Shown: piece after piece, positions 24,182 through 34,100 of the stretch
How the letters are laid out: each line of letters starts with the position of its first letter
Position numbering within the stretch: the stretch's first letter is position 1
Assembly (NCBI GenBank): GCA_023460035.1
Contig: JAEWRN010000005.1
Coordinates: 1-64,000, forward strand
Origin: Bacillota bacterium
GTDB lineage: Bacteria > Bacillota > Clostridia > Oscillospirales > Ruminococcaceae
Length of the DNA: 64,000 nt
Direction: 5' to 3'
Position numbers and translations under genes: made by a program
The notes under the pieces: generated by a model
What the model saw: the letters and a program-made list of their open reading frames with translations, nothing else
What the model was told of the DNA's origin: nothing
Databases searched by the model: none

Positions 24182-24187
24182 ATTATA
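24182..24187 (-). promoter_or_regulatory. -10 element upstream of the serine hydrolase gene
   Basis: A perfect TATAAT on the minus strand lies about 105 bases before the hydrolase start codon, directly after a GC-rich run. The -35 region is not recognisable. Confidence 0.4.
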
Positions 24188-24261
24188 CCGGCGGCGGGGG
24201 CCGCTTCCTTTTTAAAAAAAGCCCAATTATTTTAATTTAAAGCACTGCACACCCCGTAATG

Positions 24262-25206
24262 TTAAAGCCCCTGCTGTGCCAACCACTCCGCACAAAGCTC
24301 ACTCCAGTGCATCAGGTGGGGCAGCTTCATATCCAAATCGTTGTTGCCGTCCGCCAGCGCCAGGCCATGCACCCCTTCGGGGAAGCAGTGCAGCTCAAAC
24401 GGCACCCCGTTGTCGGTCAACTCCCACGCAAGCTTCATTGAAAGGCGCGGGTCGTCGCTGTTCGTCTGCCAGATAAAAAACGGCGGGGTATTTGCAGTGA
24501 TGTTCTTTTCCGGCGCAAGGTACAGCTTTTCTGCGCGCTCGTCATCCTTAAATGGGTTGTGGAAAAACCCCATCGGGAAAGAGACCTCGGTAAACGCGCC
24601 GTAGGCCACCACCGTCGCATCGGGCCGGCAAGAGCAGCGCTCTACCGGGTCGGTGGCCGCGGGGTCGCCTGCATCAAAATGTGTGGCGCAGTTGGCCGAC
24701 AGCATGCCGCCGGCCGAAAAGCCCATCACGGCAATTTTGTCGGTAATGCCAAGCGCGCTGCTGTTTGCGCGCAGCAAACGGATGGCGCGCTGCATGTCGG
24801 CCATGGCATCCCGCCGGGTATACGGCTTTAACCGGTAGGTCAAAATAGCCGTCGCAAAGCCCGCGCGGTTAAAATAATCGGCGACGTGCATGCCCTCACA
24901 GCCGGTGCGGCTTTCAAACCCGCCGCCGTGCGCCACCACCACCGTGCCCCGTGCAGGCTGGCCCTGTGGTGCCGGGATGAACACGATCGACGGCTGCGGC
25001 TGCAATGGGTCGCGGTCATCATAGCCGGGGGCCCCCTGTGGCCAAAGCGGCATCGCCTCAAAACGGGCAAGCTGGGTATTCCATAATTTTAAATTGCCCT
25101 CAATATCAAAACTGCCGTCCGGCTTGCGGTGCTTTGAAACATTGCGAATACTCGCCCGCTCTGCCACGACCTGCGTCAGTACTTCCCTGTTTTTTGCATA
25201 CAGCAT
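24262..25206 (-). CDS. Alpha/beta hydrolase (acyl esterase, BD-FAE/Axe-like)
   Basis: A 314-residue serine esterase of the hormone-sensitive-lipase-like or acetylxylan-esterase type, with no signal peptide. The oxyanion-hole motif HGGG is at 93-96, the nucleophile Ser164 sits in GFSAGG, an Asp is in QTNSDDPRLS, and the catalytic His is in EGVHGLALADG near residue 285. The GGGGAG site 6 bases before the ATG supports the start. Proteins of this kind in gut Clostridia often remove acetyl or other acyl groups from imported sugars. It is divergent from a LacI-type regulator, which may control it. Confidence 0.87.
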   Translation of the reverse strand: MLYAKNREVLTQVVAERASIRNVSKHRKPDGSFDIEGNLKLWNTQLARFEAMPLWPQGAPGYDDRDPLQPQPSIVFIPAPQGQPARGTVVVAHGGGFESRTGCEGMHVADYFNRAGFATAILTYRLKPYTRRDAMADMQRAIRLLRANSSALGITDKIAVMGFSAGGMLSANCATHFDAGDPAATDPVERCSCRPDATVVAYGAFTEVSFPMGFFHNPFKDDERAEKLYLAPEKNITANTPPFFIWQTNSDDPRLSMKLAWELTDNGVPFELHCFPEGVHGLALADGNNDLDMKLPHLMHWSELCAEWLAQQGL

Positions 25207-25341
25207 ACGTGCTCCCCTTTTCTAAAAAATCTGCTTTTTGTTTTATTGTAGCCGACTTTGCAGTGTAATCTCTATCAAAGTACCCGACGTAACTTTTGAA
25301 AATCTGCACTCTTTTTTACCCCACACGGCAAAATGCTTCCG

Positions 25342-25385
25342 CAAAATGTCAACCGGTTGACATTTTGTTTTTGCTATGTTATGTT
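25342..25385 (+). promoter_or_regulatory. LacI-type operator overlapping the regulator's own promoter
   Basis: A perfect 26-bp palindrome (25342-25367) with the central CG typical of LacI-family operators contains the -35 hexamer TTGACA (25357-25362). A -10 TATGTT (25380-25385) follows after exactly 17 bases. The regulator encoded at 25425 probably represses itself through this site and may also control the divergent hydrolase. Confidence 0.8.
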
Positions 25386-25424
25386 GAAACAAAGAAAAGA
25401 GAAATAAAAAGTAAGAGGAATCGT

Positions 25425-26399
25425 ATGGCCACGTTAAAAGAAGTCGCCGACCGTGCGGGTGTCACGGTCACCACCGTTTCGCGCATGCTGAACAAGCCCG
25501 GCATTGTCAGTGCGCAAACCACCTGCAAAATACAACGCGCCATGCAAGAGCTGGATTACCAGCCCAACGAGCTGGCGCGCTCGCTTTCCAAGCAGCAAAG
25601 CAATGTGATTGGGCTGATTGTGCCCTCTGCCCGCAACTACTTTTTTTGCAAGGTCATCCACGAGGTAGAGCAAGCCACCTGTGAGCTGGGGTACAAGCTG
25701 CTTTTGTGTGTGTCAAACCACGAAAAGCAAAAGGAAATCGAATACTTTTCGATGCTCAAAGCCAACAAGGTGGCCGGCGTGTTGATTGCAAGCCACACGC
25801 AGGACCTTGCAAAGGATATTGCAATAGATATGCCGGTCATCTCGATTGACCGCACGCTGTCACCGGGCATCCCGTCGGTGTGCTCGGACAATGAAAACGG
25901 GGGCCGCCTTGCCGCCAAACTGCTGGTGCAAAAGGGGTGCCGTAACCTTGCGTATTTTAGCGGCAGCATTACCCCCGGCATGGATGCCAACCGCAGGCAG
26001 GACGGCTTTGCCAGCGAGCTGGCAAAGCACGGCTTACAGCCTATTGTGCTGGAGCTTGAAGAAGAACAATTTGTCTCGATGGACTATGAAGCAATCATCG
26101 CCGCCTTTTTTGCACAGCACCCGGCGGTAGACGGGGTTTTTACCTCAAATGACATTATTGCCGCACAAATTTTGCGCTACTGCCAAAAAACCGGGCGCCC
26201 GGTACCCGGCAGCCTGAAAATTGTGGGGTACGACGATATTGAGCTGGCGAGGCTGACTACCCCCGCCATCACAACCATACGGCAGGACGTGCACGCCATC
26301 AGCCACTTTGCCGTGCAAAGCGTTGCACAGTGCAAAAAGCACCCCACGCCACTTGCCACGGTGTTCCCGGTGACGCTTATTGAGCGCGAGACCACCTAA
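25425..26399 (+). CDS. LacI-family transcriptional regulator
   Basis: A 324-residue regulator. Residues 2-22 form the helix-turn-helix (TLKEVADRAGVTVTTVSRML) with the hinge helix ending in YQPNELARSL; residues 58-320 form the periplasmic-binding-protein-like sugar-binding core (NVIGLIVPSARNYFF at the start, GVFTSNDIIAA and VGYDDIELARLTTP later). I chose the start at 25425 because of the AGAGGA site and because the HTH begins there; the frame runs back to 25296. It leads a gene series with a CE2-type esterase and a YesM/YesN pair. The ligand is unknown, probably a sugar. Confidence 0.95.
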   Translation: MATLKEVADRAGVTVTTVSRMLNKPGIVSAQTTCKIQRAMQELDYQPNELARSLSKQQSNVIGLIVPSARNYFFCKVIHEVEQATCELGYKLLLCVSNHEKQKEIEYFSMLKANKVAGVLIASHTQDLAKDIAIDMPVISIDRTLSPGIPSVCSDNENGGRLAAKLLVQKGCRNLAYFSGSITPGMDANRRQDGFASELAKHGLQPIVLELEEEQFVSMDYEAIIAAFFAQHPAVDGVFTSNDIIAAQILRYCQKTGRPVPGSLKIVGYDDIELARLTTPAITTIRQDVHAISHFAVQSVAQCKKHPTPLATVFPVTLIERETT

Positions 26400-26485
26400 G
26401 CCGCGCGACCAACACAAAACAGCAATCACCCTGACCCATGGCCCCTGGCTGCGGGCAGGCAAAAAAACAGCAGAGGATGAATACA

Positions 26486-27607
26486 ATGGAATTGACTTTT
26501 GAGACACAAACCGAACTTTGGCACCCGCTTGGGCGCACCCTTTACGAAGAAGCGCAGGGCGTGCGCTGGTTTAACTGGACTGCCGCGGGCATTGAAGTGC
26601 GGTTTCACGGTACTAAATTAGATTGTACGTTACAGGTAGAAGCCGATTATTTCCCCACCGAGGGCGACAGCTTCCCCTGGCTTGCCGTGTTTGTGGATGA
26701 CGAGCCCCAGCCGCGCACCGTGTTTTCGCTGCCGGCCGGTACCACACAGTATACTCTGTTTGAAAGCGACGTGCCCGCCGAACACCGGCTGCGTCTAGTA
26801 AAACGCTCGGAGGCAAGCAAGGGCCGCGCCGGGGTAAAGCAGTTCACCACCGACGGCACCTTTTTAGCGGTAGAACACCCCCAGCCCGCCTGCCGGCTTG
26901 AATTTATTGGTGATTCCATCACCTGTGGCTTTGGCGACGAGCTGGACGAGCACGGCGAATTCTATTTTTCCACTAAGCTTGAAAACGGGTTTGCCACTTA
27001 CAGCGCCACCGCGGCAGGGCTATTGAACGCCGACTACAACAGTATTTGTGTTTCGGGTATCCCTCTTTGCAATTCGTATAACCCCAACTTTAAACTGTCG
27101 TTGCCCGAAGCACCGGATTTTGACCCCCCGCGCCGCGCAATGGAGGATTATTACGCCTACACCGACCGCTATCACCAAGAATGCAATGGGGTAAAAGAGG
27201 GCTTTGCCGCGTGGGATTTTACATCGTTTGTGCCCGACGCCATCATCATCAACCTTGGCACCAATGATTCGTTTCGGGTGCGGGCATCCGGCCACGACCG
27301 CAAAGAAGAGCAGCATTTTGAAGACCAGTATGTCGCCTTTTTGCACCAGCTGCGCCGGCTGAACGGCCCTGCCCCGGTACTGGCCTGCACCCTTGGCTCG
27401 ATGGAATATTACCTGTATGACAACATTCTGCGCGCGGTGCAGCGCTACCAGCACGAAACCGGCGACGAACGCGTTTTTTGCCTGAAATACGGCGCCATGT
27501 TTTTACCCACCGAGGGCACCGGCGCACTGGGCCACCCGTCGGTCAAATCACAGCAGCGTATGGGCCGCGAGCTGGCCGCCGCACTGGCGCCCTGGCTAAA
27601 CCAATAA
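26486..27607 (+). CDS. SGNH esterase of the CE2 (acetylxylan esterase) type
   Basis: A 373-residue carbohydrate esterase with an N-terminal beta-sandwich of about 130 residues and a C-terminal SGNH hydrolase domain, the CE2 layout. Ser144 is in EFIGDSITCGFG, the Asn motif NLGTNDS lies at 256-262 and His350 in GHPSVKSQQRMG completes the site. There is no signal peptide, so it would deacetylate imported oligosaccharides. Two ATGs are possible (26477 and 26486); the AGAGGA site fits 26486. It lies 86 bases after the LacI regulator and 36 before the sensor kinase. Confidence 0.88.
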   Translation: MELTFETQTELWHPLGRTLYEEAQGVRWFNWTAAGIEVRFHGTKLDCTLQVEADYFPTEGDSFPWLAVFVDDEPQPRTVFSLPAGTTQYTLFESDVPAEHRLRLVKRSEASKGRAGVKQFTTDGTFLAVEHPQPACRLEFIGDSITCGFGDELDEHGEFYFSTKLENGFATYSATAAGLLNADYNSICVSGIPLCNSYNPNFKLSLPEAPDFDPPRRAMEDYYAYTDRYHQECNGVKEGFAAWDFTSFVPDAIIINLGTNDSFRVRASGHDRKEEQHFEDQYVAFLHQLRRLNGPAPVLACTLGSMEYYLYDNILRAVQRYQHETGDERVFCLKYGAMFLPTEGTGALGHPSVKSQQRMGRELAAALAPWLNQ

Positions 27608-27643
27608 TACACACAATGCCCTCGCAAAGTGAGGTGAACCGCA

Positions 27644-29407
27644 GTGACCCTGCCGCAATTCAAACTGTTTAAAAAAGACGGGCGACAAAGCTCTATCGTG
27701 TTTCGCATCAGTGCCATCATTGTGCTGATTTTGAGTACCATGATCTTTTTTCTGTTTTTAAGTAACCTGTATGCCTACCAAATTGCCACCCGCAATATTG
27801 TGCAGCAACAAAAAAGCCTGATGTCCCTTGCAATGGAGCAAATCGACGCCGAGCTGAGCGCCGCTTCGACAACGCTAAATGAAATGTCGCTGGACAATTT
27901 GGGCAAGCTGAACAGCTATCAGCAGCAGGACAGCTTGAAACGGTACGTCGCTTCGGTTAACATGACCAGCGTGCTGGAAAACAAGGTGCGCAGCAACGAG
28001 GCATTGGCCTGCCTGTATTTTGCCTACCCCGAAGGCAGTACCTACCTGTTTCGCTACCAAAGCCAAGTTGACTGGTCTCAAAAGTTTGCCATAGAAGATT
28101 ACATTAAAGCAAACCCCACGCTGATCAACGACGCGGTGGACGGGCACTGGCATTTGTTACAGCTTGGCGGCAGCTATTACCTGATGCAGACTTACACACT
28201 GCAACAGATTCGCATCGGGGCGTTTGTCGAGCTGGACCGCTTTGTCTCTATTTTAAAAAACACCTCCAACGCGCGCAATGTGCAATACCTCATCACCGAT
28301 GAAAACGGTGTGGTTCTGGCCGGGGACGAGCAGGATGTTTTGGGGGACAGCCAGACAAAGCCATTCCCCAATGAAACCGAGACCACGTCAAACTATCAGG
28401 GCCGCTACACGGTGATTACCGAGCAGTACCCGCGGGTGTCGCTGCGCATCTCCGGCCTTTTGGCAAACGAGGACATCTACTACGGGCTGGAAAATGCGCA
28501 ATACCTGATTATCGCGCTCAGCGTGCTGGCCGTGGCGGGGGTGGTGCTGTGCACGGCTTATTTAAAGCGGCAGATTGCGGGCCCCGTTACCCGGCTGGCA
28601 GAAGCCACAAAGCAGATTGAGGGCGGCAACATTGACTACCAGATCCCGCAGCAGCAGGGGGACGCGTCCGAGTTTCGGTCTCTGATCGACTCGTTCAACA
28701 ACATGACGCAGGAAATTAAAGATTTAAAAATCAGCACCTACGAAGAAAAGCTGGAGCGGCAAAGCGCCGAGCTGAAATACCTGCAAATGCAAATCAGCCC
28801 GCACTTTTACCTCAACGCCATCAACACGATTTCCAGCCTGTCGATGCGGGGCCAAAACAAAGAAATTCAGCAGTTCATCGCAGCACTTTCGGTCTACCTG
28901 CGCTACCTGTTTACCAACAACCATCAGCGCACGACTATTGAAACCGAAATCGACCACGCCGTGGCCTATATTCGCCTGCAGCGCATCCGGTTCCCCGGGC
29001 TCATCTTTTACTATGCCGATGTGGAAGAGGATGTGCGGGATGTCCCGGTGCAAAAGCTGTTGATTCAGACCTTTGTTGAAAACATTTTTAAACACGCGTT
29101 TGACGGCAAGCAGACTCTGTCCATTTTTTTGCGGGTACAGCACACCCTGCTGGGGGCGGTACCCTGTGCCAAGGTGACAATAGAGGACACCGGGTGCGGG
29201 TTTACCGAGGAGTTTCTTGCCGATTTCCCGCCCCAAAACGGCGAAAAAGTGGGCCTTGCCAACATTGCGCAGACCCTTGTACTGACCTATGGCCGCGCCG
29301 ATTTGTTGCGGTTTTCCAACAGCGAACTTGGCGGGGCAAGGGTAGAGCTTTGGCTGCCCGAGCACCCGGAAAGGAATGATTCAAATGAAGCTTTTGATCG
29401 TGGATGA
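27644..29407 (+). CDS. Sensor histidine kinase, YesM/LytS-like
   Basis: A 587-residue membrane sensor. TM1 spans about 19-44, an extracellular Cache-like sensing region about 45-280, TM2 about 285-305, then a HAMP linker and a His_kinase (PF06580-type) domain with the phospho-acceptor His387 in QISPHFYLNAINTI, and a HATPase domain (FVENIFKHAF, EDTGCGF). Translation starts at GTG with a GAGGT site upstream. It overlaps the response regulator gene by 23 bases. Pairs of this type in Firmicutes usually sense extracellular sugars or stress and switch on nearby ABC importers and hydrolases. Confidence 0.93.
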   Translation: MTLPQFKLFKKDGRQSSIVFRISAIIVLILSTMIFFLFLSNLYAYQIATRNIVQQQKSLMSLAMEQIDAELSAASTTLNEMSLDNLGKLNSYQQQDSLKRYVASVNMTSVLENKVRSNEALACLYFAYPEGSTYLFRYQSQVDWSQKFAIEDYIKANPTLINDAVDGHWHLLQLGGSYYLMQTYTLQQIRIGAFVELDRFVSILKNTSNARNVQYLITDENGVVLAGDEQDVLGDSQTKPFPNETETTSNYQGRYTVITEQYPRVSLRISGLLANEDIYYGLENAQYLIIALSVLAVAGVVLCTAYLKRQIAGPVTRLAEATKQIEGGNIDYQIPQQQGDASEFRSLIDSFNNMTQEIKDLKISTYEEKLERQSAELKYLQMQISPHFYLNAINTISSLSMRGQNKEIQQFIAALSVYLRYLFTNNHQRTTIETEIDHAVAYIRLQRIRFPGLIFYYADVEEDVRDVPVQKLLIQTFVENIFKHAFDGKQTLSIFLRVQHTLLGAVPCAKVTIEDTGCGFTEEFLADFPPQNGEKVGLANIAQTLVLTYGRADLLRFSNSELGGARVELWLPEHPERNDSNEAFDRG

Positions 29408-30998
29408 CGATATCCCCACCACACAGGCAATCAGTGAAGCGCTGAATTGGAGCGCACTTTCCATTGAAAGCGTCGATATTGCCTATAACGTGGTGAGCGC
29501 AAAAGAGCTGATGCTGGCCACCGGGCCGGACATCGTGCTTTGTGACATCGAAATGCCCAAATACTCCGGGTTGGATTTGATTGCCTGGGCGCGGGACCAA
29601 AAGCTGGAGGCTGAATTCATCTTTTTGACCTGCCACGCCGATTTTACCTATGCGACCCGGGCGCTGCGCTATGAGGCATCCGCCTACCTGATTAAACCGC
29701 TGGACATTAAAGCCCTGCGCGCGGAGATTGTGAAAGCCTCTAAAAAAATTGCGTTTCGCGCAGAGCTGAAAAAGCGCACCGATTACGGCGACCTGTGGCT
29801 GAACAGCCGCGAGCGGCTGGAAAATGCGCTGTGGCGCGAAATCCTGTTCTCCAACACGGCGGGGCATTCCCCCGCCGGGGCTAATGGGCCCAGCTATATG
29901 GACATCGACACCAATGCCGCTTACCGGCTGGTGCTGTGCTCGGTCAACGAATCACAACTGGCCGAAAATGACTGGAACGACGCCACGTTTCGCTATGCGC
30001 TGGGCAATATGGCAAGCGAATTGCTGTTTGGCCGCCCCAACTTTGCGCGCGTGCTGGACTACACAAAAAACGGCAAGTCGTATGTGCTGCTGGTGCTCAC
30101 GGCCGATAAAGACACCAAAACGGTGCAGACCGATTGTAAAAGCATCGCCGATGCCTGCCACGAATACCTGCGCTGTGACATTGTTTGCTACCTTGACGAG
30201 CCTTTGCCGCTGGACAAGCTTGCCCAAAGCCGCGAGGCGTGGGAGCTGTTTGACACCGAAAACGTCAGCCGCCACAAGCCGGTCGTGGGCCCCGACGTGC
30301 AGGCCGAAACCGAAAATGTCACCTGCGTGCTGGACACCGACGCGGCCGAAAAAGCGCTGACCAGCGGGCGCTATGTGGATGCGGTAAACCTGCTGCGCCA
30401 CGCCGTAAGAAAGCTGGAGGATGGCAACCTGCTGAACGCGCAAAACCTGCATATTTTGCGGCAGGACTATATGCAGATGATCTACACCCTGTTGCACCGC
30501 GAAAACATCATGGTGCACGAACTGTTTTCAGATGAAGTGTCGAAAAAGTTGTTCCGGGCAAGCGAGTCCTCGGTGTTTGATTTGATGAAGTGGGGCAGCT
30601 ATGTCACCGACAAGACACTGCACGCCATTGAGGATGCCCAGCAGGCCGAGACGATTGTGGATAAAATCAAGCGCTACATCATCGAGCATTGTGACAGCGA
30701 CATCACGCGCGAAGAAATTGCGCACCATGTTTTTCTCTCGCCCGATTATGTCTCTAAAATATTCAAAGCGCAAACCGGCTGCTTTTTAAAAGACTATATC
30801 AATGAACAAAAGATCGAACGCGCAAAAGAGCTGCTTTGCAAGGGCAGCATGAATGTCAGCGAAGTTGCCATGGCCGCCGGGTTTGATAATTTTTCTTATT
30901 TTTCCACCCTGTTTAAAAAATGCACCGGTCACTCGCCCAGCCAGTACAAAAAGCACTGCACCAATGCCCAGCCGTTACCCGGCGCGCCCGCCGTATAA
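29385..30998 (+). CDS. Response regulator with AraC-type DNA-binding domain, YesN-like
   Basis: A 537-residue partner of the upstream kinase. Residues 1-120 form the receiver with Asp54 in PDIVLCDIEMP as phosphorylation site and Lys in LIKPLD near 105. A long helical middle region follows, and two AraC helix-turn-helix motifs occupy about residues 430-530 (REEIAHHVFLSPDYVSKIF, then VSEVAMAAGFDNFSYFSTLF). The start at 29385 has an AAGGA site; an ATG at 29376 in the same frame lies too close to it. A terminator follows. Likely targets are the nearby importer operon, esterases or the giant surface protein (inference). Confidence 0.93.
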   Translation: MKLLIVDDDIPTTQAISEALNWSALSIESVDIAYNVVSAKELMLATGPDIVLCDIEMPKYSGLDLIAWARDQKLEAEFIFLTCHADFTYATRALRYEASAYLIKPLDIKALRAEIVKASKKIAFRAELKKRTDYGDLWLNSRERLENALWREILFSNTAGHSPAGANGPSYMDIDTNAAYRLVLCSVNESQLAENDWNDATFRYALGNMASELLFGRPNFARVLDYTKNGKSYVLLVLTADKDTKTVQTDCKSIADACHEYLRCDIVCYLDEPLPLDKLAQSREAWELFDTENVSRHKPVVGPDVQAETENVTCVLDTDAAEKALTSGRYVDAVNLLRHAVRKLEDGNLLNAQNLHILRQDYMQMIYTLLHRENIMVHELFSDEVSKKLFRASESSVFDLMKWGSYVTDKTLHAIEDAQQAETIVDKIKRYIIEHCDSDITREEIAHHVFLSPDYVSKIFKAQTGCFLKDYINEQKIERAKELLCKGSMNVSEVAMAAGFDNFSYFSTLFKKCTGHSPSQYKKHCTNAQPLPGAPAV

Positions 30999-31115
30999 GT
31001 GCAGGCGCACTATGGCAGTAGGCAGTGCACTTCAGACACAGCGGGGTTTAAAACAGCTTTTGCCAAAGGGCAACACTTGCCTTTTTTGCCCCTTCTACCG
31101 GGGCAAACCAACCAA

Positions 31116-31169
31116 AGCAATACCGCCGGCAACCGTTTTAAACAGTTGCCGGTGGTATTGCTATTTTTT
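31116..31169 (+). terminator. Terminator between the response regulator and the giant surface protein
   Basis: An 18-base stem with one mismatch (31116-31133 with 31145-31162) ends in a T-run on the plus strand. It probably also ends the convergent giant gene. Confidence 0.88.
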
Positions 31170-31199
31170 GTGTCGGGGTAGGTTTTTTAAAATGCAGTG

Positions 31200-34100
31200 T
31201 CAGTTGGGCCCTGTTGCTTTTGCCGCCTTGGGCCAAAAACCAAGCACTGCCGCCACTGCCGGGGCACCAACCGCAAGTGTCCACCAGTTTGCAAAAGCAA
31301 AGCTGCCAAAGCCTGTAGTCAGGGCAAAAATCAGCAGGGCCAGCGCTGCCGCCGCAGTTACAAAAATCTGCTGTTTGCGGCTGCGTTTTTGCAGCATACA
31401 AAGTACTGCCGTCGCTGCAGAAACGAGCACCAGCAGCAGGCTAAGTAAAACAAACGGTCTTTGCTGCCATGCGGCCATGCCACCGGCGCTTGTTGCAGCG
31501 GCAAAGCCGCTGACAGCCTGCGTAACAATATCGGTTATGGCCTGCCTGGTGTTTGCGTCTTTCAGGCTATCCACTGCGGTTGTATAAATTTGGTCAATTT
31601 TTTCCAGTGCTGTTTTGCGCTGCTGCTCTGTCAGCGAGGCCGGCAGCGACTCAATGGCCTGCTGCCTTGCATCGGCAAGCTTTTGCAGCCCCCGGTCTTT
31701 TTCTTTATTCAAATCTTTGGCAGTGTCGTTTTGGCTGCCACTGCTTGATACATTGCCGCTATTTGAATTTGCACTGCTGCCCGAGCCGCCGGTGCCCGCC
31801 GGGTTTTCGTCCTTGCCCTTTGTGGTACTGCTACTTGAACTTGAACTGGAACTAGAACTGGCGCCGCCACCGCCGCCCGTGACGCCCCCATTGTTTGGGC
31901 TGCTGGAGCTGCCGCCGTTGTTCGGGTCGCTGTCATCACTGCTGTTGGCAACCCACGTCGCTGTTACTGTGACATTTTTGCCCGGCATGGTAAAGGTGGT
32001 CGTGGCATTGTGCGCATTCGCAAAAGCCACACCGTCGCTATTTGTCCAGCCTGCAAAAGTAAACCCTGTTTTTTCACCCGCCTGCACCGTTACAATGGCC
32101 CCCGCCTCGTACAGGCCGGTACCGGCGCTGGCACCCGCCTCGCTTGCCAGTACGGTTGCGGTATATTTTTGCGCCATTGTGTAAACCACTGCATAGGTAG
32201 AAAACGCATCTGCATCAAATGACAGTGTTTGCAATGTGGTATCATAAGCCGGCGTAATGGTACGCACATCAGTGACCCCGTTTTCTGTGTGGGACCGCAG
32301 GACCTGGTACCCTGTTTTGCCCTGCAACTCCGCCGGCAAATCCAGCACGATGCGCAGGGCCTGTTCTGATGTGGGCTGAATGTTTTGCGTGCCGTCATTT
32401 ACCACGCTGCCGTTGATGGTTTTCACCAGTTTGGCATCAAGGTAAATTCCCACCTGTTGTTGGCCACCCAGCGCTGTAGCAATACTGCCCTTATCCGCCG
32501 GGTCATCCTGCTGCTGCACGACCAGCTTAATTTCCACCGTTGCGCCCGGCTGCTGTGCAATGGTGTTATCTGTACTGGTAAACATCGCCTCCAGGTTTTC
32601 TACTGCCGCCGAAGGGGTTTTGCTGCCTTGTACCACCACCTTTGTAATTTTTGCACCACTGGACAGCACAAGGCTTTCGGTTGTCGCCGCTGCTTTGACT
32701 GTAATCTGCCGCGTAACTGTAGCGCTGCCCTTTTGCGCGACAAGGCTGTAACTGCCATAAGGGATATTTTCAAACTGGAACACACCGTCGCTGCCTGTCG
32801 TGAGCGTGGGGCCAAACTGAATGCCATCTGTGCCGTTTTTCATCAGCCTCACGGTGGCATCCTTTACTTTTTCGCCGTTGTCGTCCTCTATTACATTGCC
32901 GTTCACATCGCCCTTGTCGCCCTTTGCATTGGTAACAACCAGCTTTGCCGCCACAGTAGAAACGCTGGGCGCATTGTCAGAGCTGACGATGCAATAATAG
33001 TAGCTTTCCCCCTCGGGCTGTTGGTTCAGGGTCAATGTTGCTTCGGTTTTACCCTCCAGCTTGGCCCCGCTGCCCACCGTGCCGGTTGTGCTTTGGTACC
33101 ACTGGTAAAAAACCGCAGCCTTGCTCGCCACTGCTTTTACAGTAAAGTTTGCGGCCATCGCGGTGGTAATAGCAGCGTCCTGCGGCTGCTGTGTAATGGT
33201 AATACTGTTTTCTGCCGGTATCTCAATATCGCTGGGGGGCGTTGGGGTGACCTTGTCGTCTTCAATTACAATTTTTTTGGTCACTTCACCGCCACCCGGC
33301 AGCTGCACTGTAACGGTATACGCGCCATCCGGCAGGTTTTCAAATTTGTAATGCCCGTCCACTTTCGTCGTTTGCGGGTTTTGGCTGGTACCTGCCGCCG
33401 GGGAAAGTGTCACGGTTGCATTTTCAACCTTTTGCCCGTTTGTGTCTGTAATATCGCCCTCCACCGTGATCAGGTTGTTCACCGGCGTGTTGCGTACGGT
33501 CAACCTTGCTACTGCAGAAGTGACAGCATCTGCCCCGTCTGCCTGTATGACACAGTAATAATAGCTAACACCCTTGGTATCGGTTGATGCACGGTAATCT
33601 GCCGCAACCGCACCGTCGATGGCTTTGCCACCCATATTACTGTTTGTCGTATTGCTGTACCACTGGTACAGCACCGTACCCCCGTTGGATACGCCCGCGC
33701 CCACGGCAAACTGCGCCGTGTCATTCAGCGATACCGTACTGCTTTCGGGTTGTTTTGTAATGCTGATGGTTGGTTGCACGGGGGGGATCAATGGGATGTC
33801 CGGCACTACGGTTGGCACCGTAATGGGCTGCACTTCAAACTCCTCACCGCCGGGCAGTGTTACTTTTATCTGATAGGTGCCCTCCGGTATCTCTTCAAAC
33901 CGGTACTTGCCGTCCGCCAACGTCGTCTGCGGGTTTTGGCTGCTGGTAAAGCTGGTTTTTGCGGGGCTATCCAAGTTGACCAGTGTCACCTCTGCGCCTT
34001 TGACAATCTGCTTGTCCTTTGTCTGCACCGTACCCTGAATCGTGCCATAGGTAAATACGTTCACCTGTGCTGCCCGCGTTGTCACTGCAGTCAGGCTGCC

